From positions 58,328 to 122,327 of the forward strand of contig JAZDSV010000042.1 in the NCBI GenBank assembly GCA_036784855.1: a stretch of DNA of 64,000 bases, written 5' to 3'. Origin of the DNA: Aphelidium insulamus. Lineage: Eukaryota; Aphelidiomycota; Aphelidea; Aphelidiaceae. The translations under genes and the position numbers were made by a program. The notes beneath the pieces are model-generated. The model was given only the letters and a program-made list of their open reading frames with translations, was not told the origin of the DNA and did not search any database. Position 1 is the stretch's first letter, and each line of letters starts with the position of its first letter. Below, in pieces: positions 21,075 through 31,053 of the stretch.

Positions 21075-22108
21075 TCACTGACAACCACACGCATGCATGC
21101 ATCGATATAGTTATTAAGCTTACAAAAAATATAAATACATGCATATTGGCGAATGCTGACACTGTTTTCTGCATGCGAAAATGAGATGTCGTTGTGCATG
21201 CTATCGTCAACCATACATATAGAGAGATATGCATATAGAGAGAGAGTAAACCATACATAAGCGCGCGTGTTGCATATCCAATGTATCTTTTCCGTTTACG
21301 CGCATATATAATGCGAATATTTCAATATTCAATACTTTTGCAATACTAGTTTTACGCCGAGTGCAGACAAAACGCAATTGCGGCCAGGACATTGCGCGCC
21401 CATTGATTTACTTCTGCACCGAAGACGGCAATAATAAAACTTGAGTAAAAGGGCCGCCTGGTCAGAGTGACATGAGTTAAACGCTGACATTGTTGCGTCA
21501 TTAATATAGGTAACAATCGGTCAGAGTTTGTTGCTTAAAATACCACCAGAACCCATCCTCTGCATAACTTCAAATCGCATACTAGACGCGATAACATCTC
21601 ACCGCGTCTGCGACCATAAACAAAATCGACGTCGTTGACAACTAAAATCATCCGTGCGACGTGTGGGTGCGTTATTCAACTTAAATTTTTTTCAAATGTG
21701 GCTGGTGCGCGTATGGAATGGGGGCCAATATTTGTGATTGCAACTGTATCTATTAAGATCGGACTGTACAATAAACGTAATATGTAAGCATCGATAACCA
21801 TATATGTGTATGTAAATGACTTAATACTACTACTAGAGTACAGCCGCTATGAATATTGCACATATATACATGTGAAGCTATAGGAGATTGCGCGCCTGCT
21901 TGAAGCAACTAATCGAATCCAAAAACACTTTGAAGTTGTAAAGGTTACACAAGCGCGCCTTGATTGACGCCGCGCTGTTTGCCGCATTTGCACCCTTTGC
22001 CTTTACGTATCGTCGGCATACTCTTTGCGCGCCTCGCCTCGCCTCGTCTCTCGCACAGGTCGGCTCTCTCGCACTCACGCGCACGCACACACATACGCAT
22101 ATAAAGAC
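21075..22108. other. Intergenic region containing a dispersed repeat
   Basis: No intact gene. The region is A/T-rich, with GAGA-type and CATA-type short runs at 21215-21260, and holds the first copy of the ~353-bp dispersed repeat (listed separately). C/T- and GC-rich sequence (CGCCTCGCCTCG) directly precedes the VAMP start and may be its promoter or 5' UTR. Confidence 0.6.
21374..21726 (+). repeat. Dispersed ~353-bp repeat, copy 1
   Basis: Runs from GCAATTGCGGCCAGGAC to GCGTATGGAATGGGGGCC and matches 30332-30680 in the same orientation at roughly 88-90% identity by eye; flanks do not match. The first ~75 bp contain an open frame ending 'NCGQDIARPLIYFCTEDG' plus five residues and a stop, partly conserved in copy 2. 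The rest looks like a 3' untranslated tail. It may be the 3' end of a retroelement or a duplicated gene tail. Confidence 0.85.
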
Positions 22109-22599
22109 ATGTCGTCAATTGGAGGATCATCTGGTGGAGGTGGCGCGGGCAGTAGCCAGCAGCCGCCCAACAAGACCAAGCAGGTGCAGCAGCAGGTCGA
22201 CGAAGTGGTGGGCATCATGCACGAGAACATCAACAAGGTCATGGAGCGTGGCGAGAAACTGGACTCACTGCAGACCAAGACCGGTGCGTACTCACTTATA
22301 GGACCATTTGTGGCACTACGGCACTCATCCATTCTGCTGGCCGTAGAGGATCTGCAGCAGGGTGCACTCCAGTTTAAGCGGGGCGCCACCCGCGTGCGGA
22401 AGCAAATGTGGTGGAAGAACATGAAGCTCAACATTATAATTGCCGTCGTTGTGATTATCATTCTGCTGGTCATTATCAGTGCGTGCATCATCGTATCCTC
22501 ATCAGTCATATCTACACTCTTTTCTAACCGGTTGCAGTTCCCATCGCGGTCAAGGCCAAGGGCAGCGATAGTTCGTCACCACCGCCTCCGTCGTCGTAA
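22109..22599 (+). CDS. Synaptobrevin/VAMP-family R-SNARE
   Basis: Three exons (22109-22283, 22347-22478, 22538-22599) encode 122 residues, the size of VAMP1/2 or yeast Snc1. A Gly/Ser-rich N-terminus precedes the SNARE helix '[20 protein letters not shown]' with the zero-layer arginine in '[11 protein letters not shown]'. Next come '[16 protein letters not shown]', a juxtamembrane basic/WW motif like that of animal VAMPs, and one C-terminal transmembrane helix ('[16 protein letters not shown]'). A short 'SSPPPPSS' tail follows. It acts as the vesicle SNARE for fusion with the plasma membrane or endosomes. The unusually long lumenal tail after the TM comes from the third exon. Confidence 0.95.
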
Positions 22600-22739
22600 G
22601 CCTAGTGCGTGCCAGTGGCGGCTTGTTGCCCCGACGCCGCCATACAATTCGTCACATGATAAATGAAGAAGTGCTAAATTCTATTGTGGATTTGCAAAGT
22701 ATGACGACATCAGATAATTGTGTGCGCTTGCTGTGAGTG

Positions 22740-23422
22740 TCACGAGGTCTTGGGACCGCCCTTGTCGCGCAATTTGGCGTAGCCGCGTAGTGTGGCCGGT
22801 CGCTGCACCTTGGCGCGGCCTTGCACAATCAGCATTGCGCGCAGTAATATATCCTTGACCTGGACGCTGTGTTACGGCTGGTATATACCATTGATTACTA
22901 CTACTACTGCGAACCTTTGTCCTGTCAGGGTGGGCGCCTCGGTTATCAACGATGCGGCCGCTCGTATACCTCAACAGCTGTGCCAGTGATCGCATTACAG
23001 GCTATGTGGGTGGTCAATTTAGTCAGTCAAGAATGTCTCAGAGACAATACCTGTTCGGTGGCCGATACTTGCAGACAAGCCGCCGTGTGGCAAATGCACA
23101 CGACGGTAAAGTAGAGTCGCGTGTAGTCCACCTGGTCCGCCTGCTGTCCACGTCCGATATCGAATGCTTCGCTCTGTTTGAGCCATGCCAGGGACGTAGC
23201 CGCCGTCAAAAGCTGTTAAACAGATTACAAAGCAGTATATTACAAACATCCATTACTGACCTCGTCTGCGGAATACGTGCCATCCATGAGGGACCATGTG
23301 AATGTCGCGGCCACTCTGCACTTTAGCTCTGCGCACCGACTCGACGATTGAGGAAGCGCAGACAACAGCAGACTCCTTGTCCAGTGGTCATCGCGCACCA
23401 GCAGCGCGATATTGGCACTCAT
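22740..23422 (-). CDS. Unrecognised small protein (four exons)
   Basis: Exons 23261-23422, 23069-23212, 22915-22977 and 22740-22859 join in frame to 162 residues (ATG at 23420-23422, TGA at 22740). The junctions use good GT-AG sites and each is phase 0. The predicted protein is mainly helical, with 'LLLSALPQSSSRCAELKCRV', a hydrophobic/cysteine stretch 'LYFTVVCICHTAACLQ' and a basic C-terminus 'LRGYAKLRDKGGPKTS'. There is no signal peptide or motif I recognise. It is compatible with a small subunit of a larger complex, but that is a guess. It is convergent with VAMP, with 140 bp between stop codons. Confidence 0.5.
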
Positions 23423-23434
23423 CTAATGAGAGTG

Positions 23435-25480
23435 TCAACCCACATTAAATTCCTTGGTTAATAATGATGACGAATGATAACGGACGTCTTTGATGTGCGC
23501 GACAAAGTCGTTTTCGGTAAATACCGCGAGCACTTGGGCCAAACAGTCCGAGAGCTGGGGGCGACACGCGTTAATGCCATGGTCGCACATTAAGCGCACA
23601 AGCACACTGCTTAGCCGGCACAATTGCTCCGCGAGATACACTTCGCCGCTGGCAGACAAATTAGAATAAGATGCGCAAAGCACTAAAGCTTGCCGTAGTT
23701 GGAGTGATGAATGTAGCAACGTCAAGACATGTCGCAAACCCACTAAATTAGTTGCAGTGTCCATCTGCTGGCGATCACTCGGTGAATCAACACTCTCTTT
23801 AAGCGAAAGATACTTGTCGAGTGGTCCCTCTGTCAGACCATCTGGGGCAAACCGCAGCACGTACAGCATTTGCATAAATTGCTGCACGGTAACATGCCAT
23901 CCGCGGCGGCTTATTGTCCATTGCAAATGCTGCAAGCACAATGCGCCCAGGCTGCCACAGTCAGCTGCACATACTACTGTCAGCAAGTGGTAATTTCCCG
24001 GTAGCGTGCACACATACCGGCAACGGTGTTGTGGAGTAGCCACTGCAGCACGGCAGCTGGGACTTGCCAGCCACTGTCTATGCGCCGGCGCAGTATACCA
24101 CTCGAAAGCGCCATATGAGCCGAGGACGAACTGCTGCACGCCCGGCACAAAATTCGCACAAATTCTTCCTGGTCGTCCTCAGTGTCCAATTCAACTGGCT
24201 TGAATTGGACCGTATTCTGCTTGGTTAGACAACACGGACAACAATGAGCAGCGTACAGTTTACATACACTGTCAGAAGTGCGAGGCAACCAGACACGCCG
24301 TGGAGTCTGAAATAGGTATCCTTCCAGCGCCGCCTCATCCCTGCTCACCTCCAGATTGTGCAGCGAGTCCAGCTGCAGTTTCAACCGGGCCTCGTCGGCA
24401 TCTGAGTCGCCGTCAAGGCTACTGCTACGTTTCCGCACCGCACCACCACTACGCCCGCCCAAAACACTGTCAATCAGCGCGGCGCGGTCGTCCTTGCGCC
24501 GCGACTTTAGCAGATTAGATAGTGAGAATTGAAATGCATCGCCCATGCTGGCGGGAGTCGACAGCCGGAACTGTTCAGCGGCGGCAAACGATACCGCTGC
24601 CGGAGTACGAAGCAGATCGTTGGCAGTGTCATCGTCATCGTCATCATCATCACTAATGGTAATCACTTCAGTCGTAGTTGTCGGTGACGTCGCAACGACG
24701 TCGCTGCGGTTCTCCGCTATTGTCTGGTTGTCTTCATTGTCATCAGCTTCGTCATCGGAGGCAATCATGCGCCGCCTCTTCCGGAGCATTGGCTGCGGCA
24801 GGTCGTCCGAGTCGTCGTCCGAACTTTATTATTAAAAAATTAGCAGTTTATATTATATGATGGAGATTACTGTAGACATACACGGAAATGACAGAAGCTT
24901 GGGCATGGCGCCGCGGTGGCGGAGGAGTAGTATCCCGGTCGGACAGGGAACCCTCATCTGCGGCGGACGGCACAGAGGCAGTATCAGCCAGAGCCACCGC
25001 CAGCACATCTTCCATATCGTCCCGCACGCCAAAGTCGTCAAAGTAGTCGTCCATAACCGGAATGTCACAACTGTCTGCGCGGGGCAGCAGCAAATCCGCC
25101 GCCACAAGATGTCCGCGCGGCCTCGGCGTGGCATCATTATCCTCAGGGCCATCAGCCAGGTAGCCATCGACATCTACCGCGACGTCTTCAGCGTCTGATG
25201 AGAACGCCGACTGGACGTGAGTGGCAGTCTGTTGAGCGGCACGGCGGGGTGTCAGCACAGGGGACAATGTTGGTGCGGCCGTTGCCACAGATGGCCTCGG
25301 GGTCAGTGCAGTCCGTGATGGCGACACGGAGCGACGTGCAGGTGACTTGAGGTGTGCGCCAATGCGGGTGGCGGTGGCGGAGATGCCGGCTGCTTGCGTC
25401 TGCGCACCCAGAGACGACGACGACCCACCAATGGTCGCCGTGGCACCGCGTGAATCTGCGGCATCGGGCCGAGATGTAAG

Positions 25481-25515
<35 letters not shown>

Positions 25516-25770
25516 TAGTAGTAGTTGTCGGGGTGGCAGGCGCCGTAGATCGCGGCTTGAAGAAGTGCGATATCGAGGGCTGTCTGCGGCGGCGCCTGCA
25601 CACACACACGGCCTGTCAGTGGGGTGTGGCTGTAGGTGCCTGCGGCAGTGCGGGATATCGGTGCACACACAGACACACATAGATGCACACACACAAGTGC
25701 AGCAGCAGGAGACGCACTCTGCATTGTTGCCCGCGGCGGACGGCACCTGCCGCAATGCTGCCATGCGCAT
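23435..25770 (-). CDS. SLF2/FAM178-like SMC5/6 localisation factor with PIP box
   Basis: Exons 25718-25770, 24882-25595, 24018-24823 and 23435-23976 give 704 residues. Residues 23-30 form a canonical PCNA-interacting motif, 'QPSISHFF' (QxxIxxFF), followed by KPR. A ~350-residue disordered acidic/Ser-rich region follows, with an 8-residue Asp run and 'LRKRRR' (probable NLS). The C-terminal half is helical and resembles the FAM178/SLF2 (CANIN) domain: 'VPAAVLQWLLHNTVAVV', 'WTISRRGWHVTVQQFMQML' and a later amphipathic helix series, similar in order to human SLF2 'VPVPVLRWLF ... W.PSLCDV'. SLF2, with SLF1, brings SMC5/6 to stalled forks. The homology is by eye; the PIP box is directly seen. Its start codon is 15 bp from that of TSEN15 on the other strand. 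Confidence 0.6.
25455..25560. repeat. Trinucleotide repeats inside the SLF2-like gene
   Basis: On plus, (AGC)n at about 25482-25500 passes into (AGT)n to about 25524. On the coding strand these are translated as a poly-Thr tract followed by poly-Ala in the disordered region, so copy-number changes would alter the protein without shifting frame. Confidence 0.85.
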
Positions 25771-25785
25771 CTCCAACACCACACA
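25771..25785. promoter_or_regulatory. 15-bp gap between two divergent start codons
   Basis: The proposed ATG of the SLF2-like gene (minus, ends at 25770) and the ATG of TSEN15 (plus, starts at 25786) are separated by 15 bp. Each gene's 5' UTR and core promoter must therefore overlap the other's coding exon 1. Confidence 0.5.
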
Positions 25786-26430
25786 ATGGATTGTGAGGCG
25801 GCCGCCGCGTTCTTGACGCGTCCACCGCGACGCCAACAGCTGCTGCAGTGGTGGAGCAGCTGTTCTGCGGTGGATGCTTGCAGTGCACGGCAACAGCCCG
25901 ATACTTCACCAGCAGCAGCAACATCGGCAGTGGACGTGGACGCCGCCCTGTTCGAGGCCGTCTACATTGATCTGACGCGGCTGCGTGGCAAGCGCGTGCT
26001 GGACGCGGCATTTATCCATGGCGGTTGGAAGGAGGGGGCGGCAGTGTCTGCAGCGTGGCCCGTATTTGTGGTGGTGCCTACGGGCAGTGGCGCTGGCCAC
26101 GACCCCGGTGTTGATGTGGCTGTAGAGGTGGTGTTGGGCGTGTCGGCAAGTGCCACGTGGACACCGCGCCAGCTGCGCGCCACTCTGGACCGCCTGGATG
26201 GCGCTTTGCAGCAGCACAGACGCGGCGATGCTATCGGTGACGGTGACACTGCTGGTGGCAGGACAAGGAGGAGGAGGTAAGGCATTCACACTCACCACAC
26301 CTACAACAACAACACACACTTGTCTCACAGCTACATCCTGGCCATTGTGGGCATGGACGACGCCGTGGTGTACTATCGCCTGCACCGCGGCCTGCACTTG
26401 AGTGCTCAGGCTCCTACTGCTCGTTGTTGA
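25786..26430 (+). CDS. TSEN15: tRNA-splicing endonuclease subunit Sen15
   Basis: Two exons (25786-26276, 26331-26430) encode 196 residues. The C-terminal core matches TSEN15: 'YIDLTRLRGKRVLDAAF', a helix-strand region ending 'WTPRQLRATLDRLDGAL', then across the intron 'SYILAIVGMDDAVVYYRL' (human: SFTLAIVESDSTIVYYKL). Sen15 is a non-catalytic structural subunit that dimerises with Sen34 in the four-subunit enzyme that removes tRNA introns. The N-terminal ~45 residues are low-complexity. The splice (GAG|GTAAGG ... ACAG|CTAC) creates the conserved Ser-Tyr pair. It is divergent with the SLF2-like gene. Confidence 0.85.
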
Positions 26431-27040
26431 ACAATTTATTGGTAGCGGAATATAGAGATACATGTGCTGTGCGGGCCACGTGACAGGTATCGTGACATTG
26501 GGTATTATATTAGTGGAATACAAGTGTCGAATTACTGCCGCCATACAGCCAGCGCCATAGCCGTCTCATGTGCCACATGACAGTAGTCGCTGCCACCCTC
26601 GCTGAATGCTGATATGGACGCTGTGAGGCTGTAAACGTCTCGACTGCCGGAATACGTCTGACAATGGGACCTGTTCGAGTGCCGAATGCCGCCCCAGCGG
26701 ATACATGCTTTCCTTGGCTGCTCAAGAATGCTTCCACTCAACATTGAACAATAATTAAATATACATACATAATAGCAAGTAACTGGATGAAGGAGTTATG
26801 CCAATTCGTGCGGTGCAAAGGTGATAGAGTCTAGCACATATAACTGGGTACTGTGGCTGCAGTATGAACATGTACATTGTAGTCCCTGCAGAACATGTAC
26901 TATTATATACTTGGAGTACTTTCGCAAAACCATTGATGTATTTAACGTAATACACGCTCAGCATAATGGAAGAATGCAGTTTTATAGTAGTTTTTTAGTA
27001 GTAATAGTATTTACTTTCATGATGCAAGCATATTGTAATC
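26431..27040. other. Intergenic region, no gene recognised
   Basis: 610 bp between the TSEN15 stop and the RINT1 stop (convergent). A 70-codon minus-strand frame at 26532-26744 has no supporting features. Nothing else is seen apart from A/T-rich sequence. Confidence 0.5.
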
Positions 27041-29709
27041 CTAATCAATTTGTATCAAGTGCTCAATTTTCGCCTTCAAGCTGACAAATGTGGCCGCCGC
27101 GGTCGACGTGGACTGCGTGGACATTCCAAACGGTAAATTGCAGCGCAGCAATTCCACAAACTGGTGACCGGCACTGCGCGCCGCCAACTGTTCAGCACTC
27201 AATGTGGCCATTTGTGGGTGCTTAATGTCGCCAGTATCCGACATATCCTCGCGATGATCATCAGTTATATGAGCGGGCGTGCCAGCACCGACAGGCAGCC
27301 AAGTGCGACGGTGATTACGAAATGCACGCCGTGTGTCGTCGATTTGTTTGCGCGCCAGTGCCACAACACTATCCTCGAGCATAGATCGCACGCTGCGACA
27401 CTCGGACAGTATAGCGTCAAATGCCGTCTCTGCGATAACATCATGCTTTTTGTCCGCAGTGATGCTATCAGTGTCCAGTCGATCTTCTGCCAGCTGGAGA
27501 AAGAAGACGCTCTCGCCCCACTCTTCCAGCACTAGGGCGACATAGCACACACTGGACAGCCACCTGCACAGCATCACCGCGCGTTGCTGCACTGGTGACA
27601 TGGTCGAATCACCGGTCTCCGAGTGCTGCCGTGTGTTTGCCACCGTCACGCTGCCGCCTGTCAGAAGGCGGGATAAACCTAGGCCAGACGTAGCACTATC
27701 AGCTGCCGACAGATCTGTCGATTCGCGAATTTCGCCCAAATAGAGTTCGAGTAGCGGCGCCTGCACCTGGTCAAAGAAGGCGCGGCGTTGTGCTGGCGAA
27801 TGCACACTCTTGTACACTTCGGTGATGGATTCAACAAGGTCCATCAGCCCGACTGCAGAACGGGTCACGCGCAGGTCGTCGTCACCTACCATGTCATCGT
27901 ACTGGAGTCTCCACGCACTGGCCGGCTGGAGCAGTGCGGTCAGTCGCACCGCCGACACTGTGAGTGACAATTAAGTCCATGACAATTATGATGACGAGAC
28001 ACACAAACTGACATTCATATTCTACGCGCAGCCACTGCTCAAACAGAGCCGCATCGCCAGTAAACACAGACAGGCACGGCCCATCCGAGCTGTCCATTAT
28101 CGAGCCAGCAGTGGATGTAGCGGTTGTCCTGGATGGCAGTCGGCGCACCTGCCCGTCAAATGCAAGGCACTCGCGCACCAGATGCGCCCATATTCCCATC
28201 GCGGATAGGAGAGACGACGACGACAAACCACTCGACGGAACGCCATCATTGCCGGTCCGCAAGAGTCGCTGCAATAAATGTTGGGCATCTTGCGACACCT
28301 TGTCCGTGACATGGCGCACGATTCCAGCGGTGAATGCGCACATAGGCGAATAATGATTTTCAGCGGCAGACTCTGGCTTGTCTCGCGGTTGTTGCAGTAA
28401 AACCGACTCCAGGAACCAAGAGTGGCGTCGCAGCTGGTCCAGCATGTGTGACATGTACCACTCGGGCTTGTCGAGGCGATTCGTCGGCTTGTCGCCGCCA
28501 AAATGGAACTGGAATCGCAGCACGATCGGCCGGAGCAAAGCCTGAATGGCCGCGCACTCCTTATCGCCATTATCATCATCTGAAAGCTCTCCTCTGTGAC
28601 AATAAGCCAAATACGTTTAAACAAAGTCTATATATGATATAAAAGTATATATATATATATATATTATACAAAGCATTAATAAACTTACAGTCGATGCAGG
28701 GCGAGCATGGCAGCAAACCACTCGGCAACATTGTGAAGCCTGTCGTCGATGCTGACCGCGGCGGAATGATCGCGAACATGTGCAAGTTGACTGGGCCGGC
28801 CTCTGGGGTGTTGAAACAACGTAGACAGTCGCGCAAGTTCACTGGCCGACACCACGGTACTGAGCGGCTTGGGCCACTGAATGGCGTCCAGGGCGCGCGT
28901 CAATTGCACGCCAAATTCACGCTCAACCACCGAGTGGCAGCGGGAAAAGCGGCGATGCATCGCACGGTGAATGTGGAGTGATTTGGTTGGAGGCCGTGCT
29001 GCGGCCGCCTGTTTCAACCGAGCCAGAACGGCGGTGGACGGGTGTTGGTGCAATGCGCGCTTGTTAACAACTTCCGACTTGGCGGTAGCAGCTGATGGCC
29101 GGCGGAGAGCAGAGCCAGTGAGTGCAGACAGAGCTGCGGAAGCATAACGTGCAACCGTACCCGCGCCAGATGGCGGAAGTATATGTGCCACGGCGGCAAA
29201 ATTGTTATCCACCGCTACGGCCGCAGCAAGGGACTCGACATCGGTACTGCCAGAGGTGTTACACGGCAACGGCTACGGTACACACCGCTACGAATGCATA
29301 CGCACCACAACGTGTCGATGCGTTCCAGCAGCCGTAAGTCGTGCAGGTAGCGGGTAAGACCCTGAACGCGGTGGCATCTGCGTACGAATTCCGCTGCCAC
29401 AGCCGTCGCTGAATCGGAGCCAGATGGAATGGTACCGCTGACACTACCACAATCTGCCACGGCATCCACATCGCTGCGGATGGCCGCATCGATGGCGACT
29501 GCCAGAGTGCAAAACTGGTGGCGCCCCAATGCCGACAGCTGGGTGGCGGCGGTGGCCAGTCCGCGCTGCCGTTCGCGAACGTGCGCCAACCGGTCGGCGG
29601 TCAGCCGGCGTACCAAGGCTTCTTTCTGCGCCAGCTCTGACTCGGTTTGTGCCAGCTGTGCACGGATGTCGTGGAAGCCGTCCGTGTCGTCATTGTCGTG
29701 GTTGGTCAT
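27041..29709 (-). CDS. RINT1: RINT1/Tip20 vesicle-tethering subunit
   Basis: Four exons (29306-29709, 28689-29246, 28013-28593, 27041-27957) encode 819 residues, close to human RINT1 (792). An N-terminal coiled coil ('QLAQTESELAQKEALVRRLT') is followed by a helical stalk. The strongest match is 'RPIVLRFQFHFGGDKPTN' followed by 'LDKPEWYMSHMLDQL', close to RINT1 'RFKYHFSGNRQTN ... KPEWYLAQVL'. Further landmarks are 'DAALFEQWLRVEYE' and 'VALVLEEWGESVFFLQL'. RINT1, with ZW10 and NAG, forms the NRZ/Dsl1 complex that tethers Golgi-derived vesicles at the ER. The start ATG at 29709 is used because the codons upstream in frame lack ATG. Three CCAAT-type repeats lie just upstream. Confidence 0.92.
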
Positions 29710-29739
29710 TATTGCATTGCAGTTAATTGTAATCACTAT

Positions 29740-30331
29740 TTATCGGCCGTCAAATCATATAGGCACCGGTTTAAACTACCAATCAGAAGCCAGAGTTTAA
29801 AACTTTAAACTACCAATGAGAAGCCAGCGTTTAAACTACCAATGAGCGTTGAGTGTTTAAAACGGCCGTTCGAACGTTTGTGACACCATACAGCTATCAT
29901 CAATAATGCATGCAACCACAGCGCAGCTACATTAATGGTATCGCAATATAGTGCGCTACATATATGCGCCGCGGATAGAAGTTGCAGCACCTGATACGAG
30001 CTGTGCGACAATATTCTGTTGAATATGCTAGTTACATATTGTTGGGATAATACACTGGCGCCATTTGCTGTAGATCTGCGCTAACGTCACCAAACCATGA
30101 CAATCGCTCGATACCGTCATTATTGAGTTATCATCGATAATCATCACAAGTTGCATGCATCCGCTGGCGTTATACATTGGTTTTGCTGAATTTATGTATT
30201 GTAATGCTTGATATCGGCGGCATGTCAAAAGTTTACTTACACGAGGAGTCGGCACCAGGATAGTGCCGTACGGCTTCTCGACATTGATGCATTAATTGCG
30301 CAAGGTATAAACTTGGCAGACTGGCACGGAT
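29740..30331. other. RINT1 upstream region
   Basis: Contains the CCAAT-type repeats listed next, then A/T-rich sequence with many ATCGATAATCATC-like short runs. An open frame at 30208-30402 reads into the dispersed repeat (ending 'NCGQDKARPLMYFCTKEG' and five more residues), but it has no independent support as a gene. Confidence 0.5.
29765..29850 (-). promoter_or_regulatory. Tandem CCAAT-box / TTTAAAC repeats upstream of RINT1
   Basis: Three copies of TTTAAACTACCAAT(C/G)AGAAGCCAG-like sequence occur in tandem (about 29771, 29803 and 29830 on plus). On the RINT1 strand each reads (C/G)ATTGGTAGTTTAAA, an inverted CCAAT box. They lie 55-140 bp upstream of the RINT1 ATG, where NF-Y type CCAAT boxes act. 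Similar CTGATTGG sequences precede the Sel1-repeat gene and the tetraspanin-like gene. Confidence 0.55.
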
Positions 30332-30680
30332 GCAATTGCGGCCAGGACAAAGCGCGCCCATTGATGTACTTCTGCACCAAAGAAGGCGATAATAAAACTT
30401 GAATAAAAGGGCCTGGTCAGAGTGACATGCCTTAAGCGCTGACATTGTTGCGTCATTAAGATGGGTAATATTTGGTCTGAGTTTGTTGCTTAAACCTACC
30501 AAAACCCATCCTCTGCATAACTTCAAATCGCATACTAGAACCCGATAACATCTCACCGCGTCTGCGACCATAAATAAAATCAATGTCAATGATAACTAAA
30601 ATCATCCGTGCGTCGTGTGGGCGCGTTATTCAACTTGAATTTTTTTCAAATGTGGCTGGTGCGCGTATGGAATGGGGGCC
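30332..30680 (+). repeat. Dispersed ~350-bp repeat, copy 2
   Basis: Second copy of the repeat at 21374-21726, same orientation, about 88-90% identical by eye, with small indels and both ends matching. In this copy the open frame extends about 40 codons further upstream than the match. Between 30680 and the CCT8 3' end I see no gene. Confidence 0.85.
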
Positions 30681-31053
30681 TATTTATCTGATGCAATTCA
30701 ATGATTATCATCCTCACGTTTGTGTCACTGGAAGCTGAAGCCACGTTGGCTGGATTCTTGACGTCAGGGCATTAGATGCCATTCAGGATGTGTAAAGGCT
30801 GGCCAAGAAACACCAATAATGAAATCGATGTAATACATGCGTAATGCAATAGCAATAGCAATGATATTCTTCACATGATGGTGACATATTATTTTTTATA
30901 CTTATTGAGCCATCTTAATTGACAGGGTGGTATGCATCGATCCAACACTTAGCACGAGTAAGTGATTCGTGTCAGATATGCTTGACAGGTACGACTATAT
31001 ATTAGAGTCTGTGACGTCGCATGCACACTCCGGCTAGTACCGCTGTTATCCAA

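Noticed and set aside
26532..26744. 70-codon minus-strand open frame between TSEN15 and RINT1
   Set aside because: No motif, no splice context, and it sits in a convergent 3' region.
30208..30402. Independent small gene ending in the dispersed repeat
   Set aside because: Only the last ~23 codons are shared with the other copy and the upstream part has no support; treated as part of the repeat.
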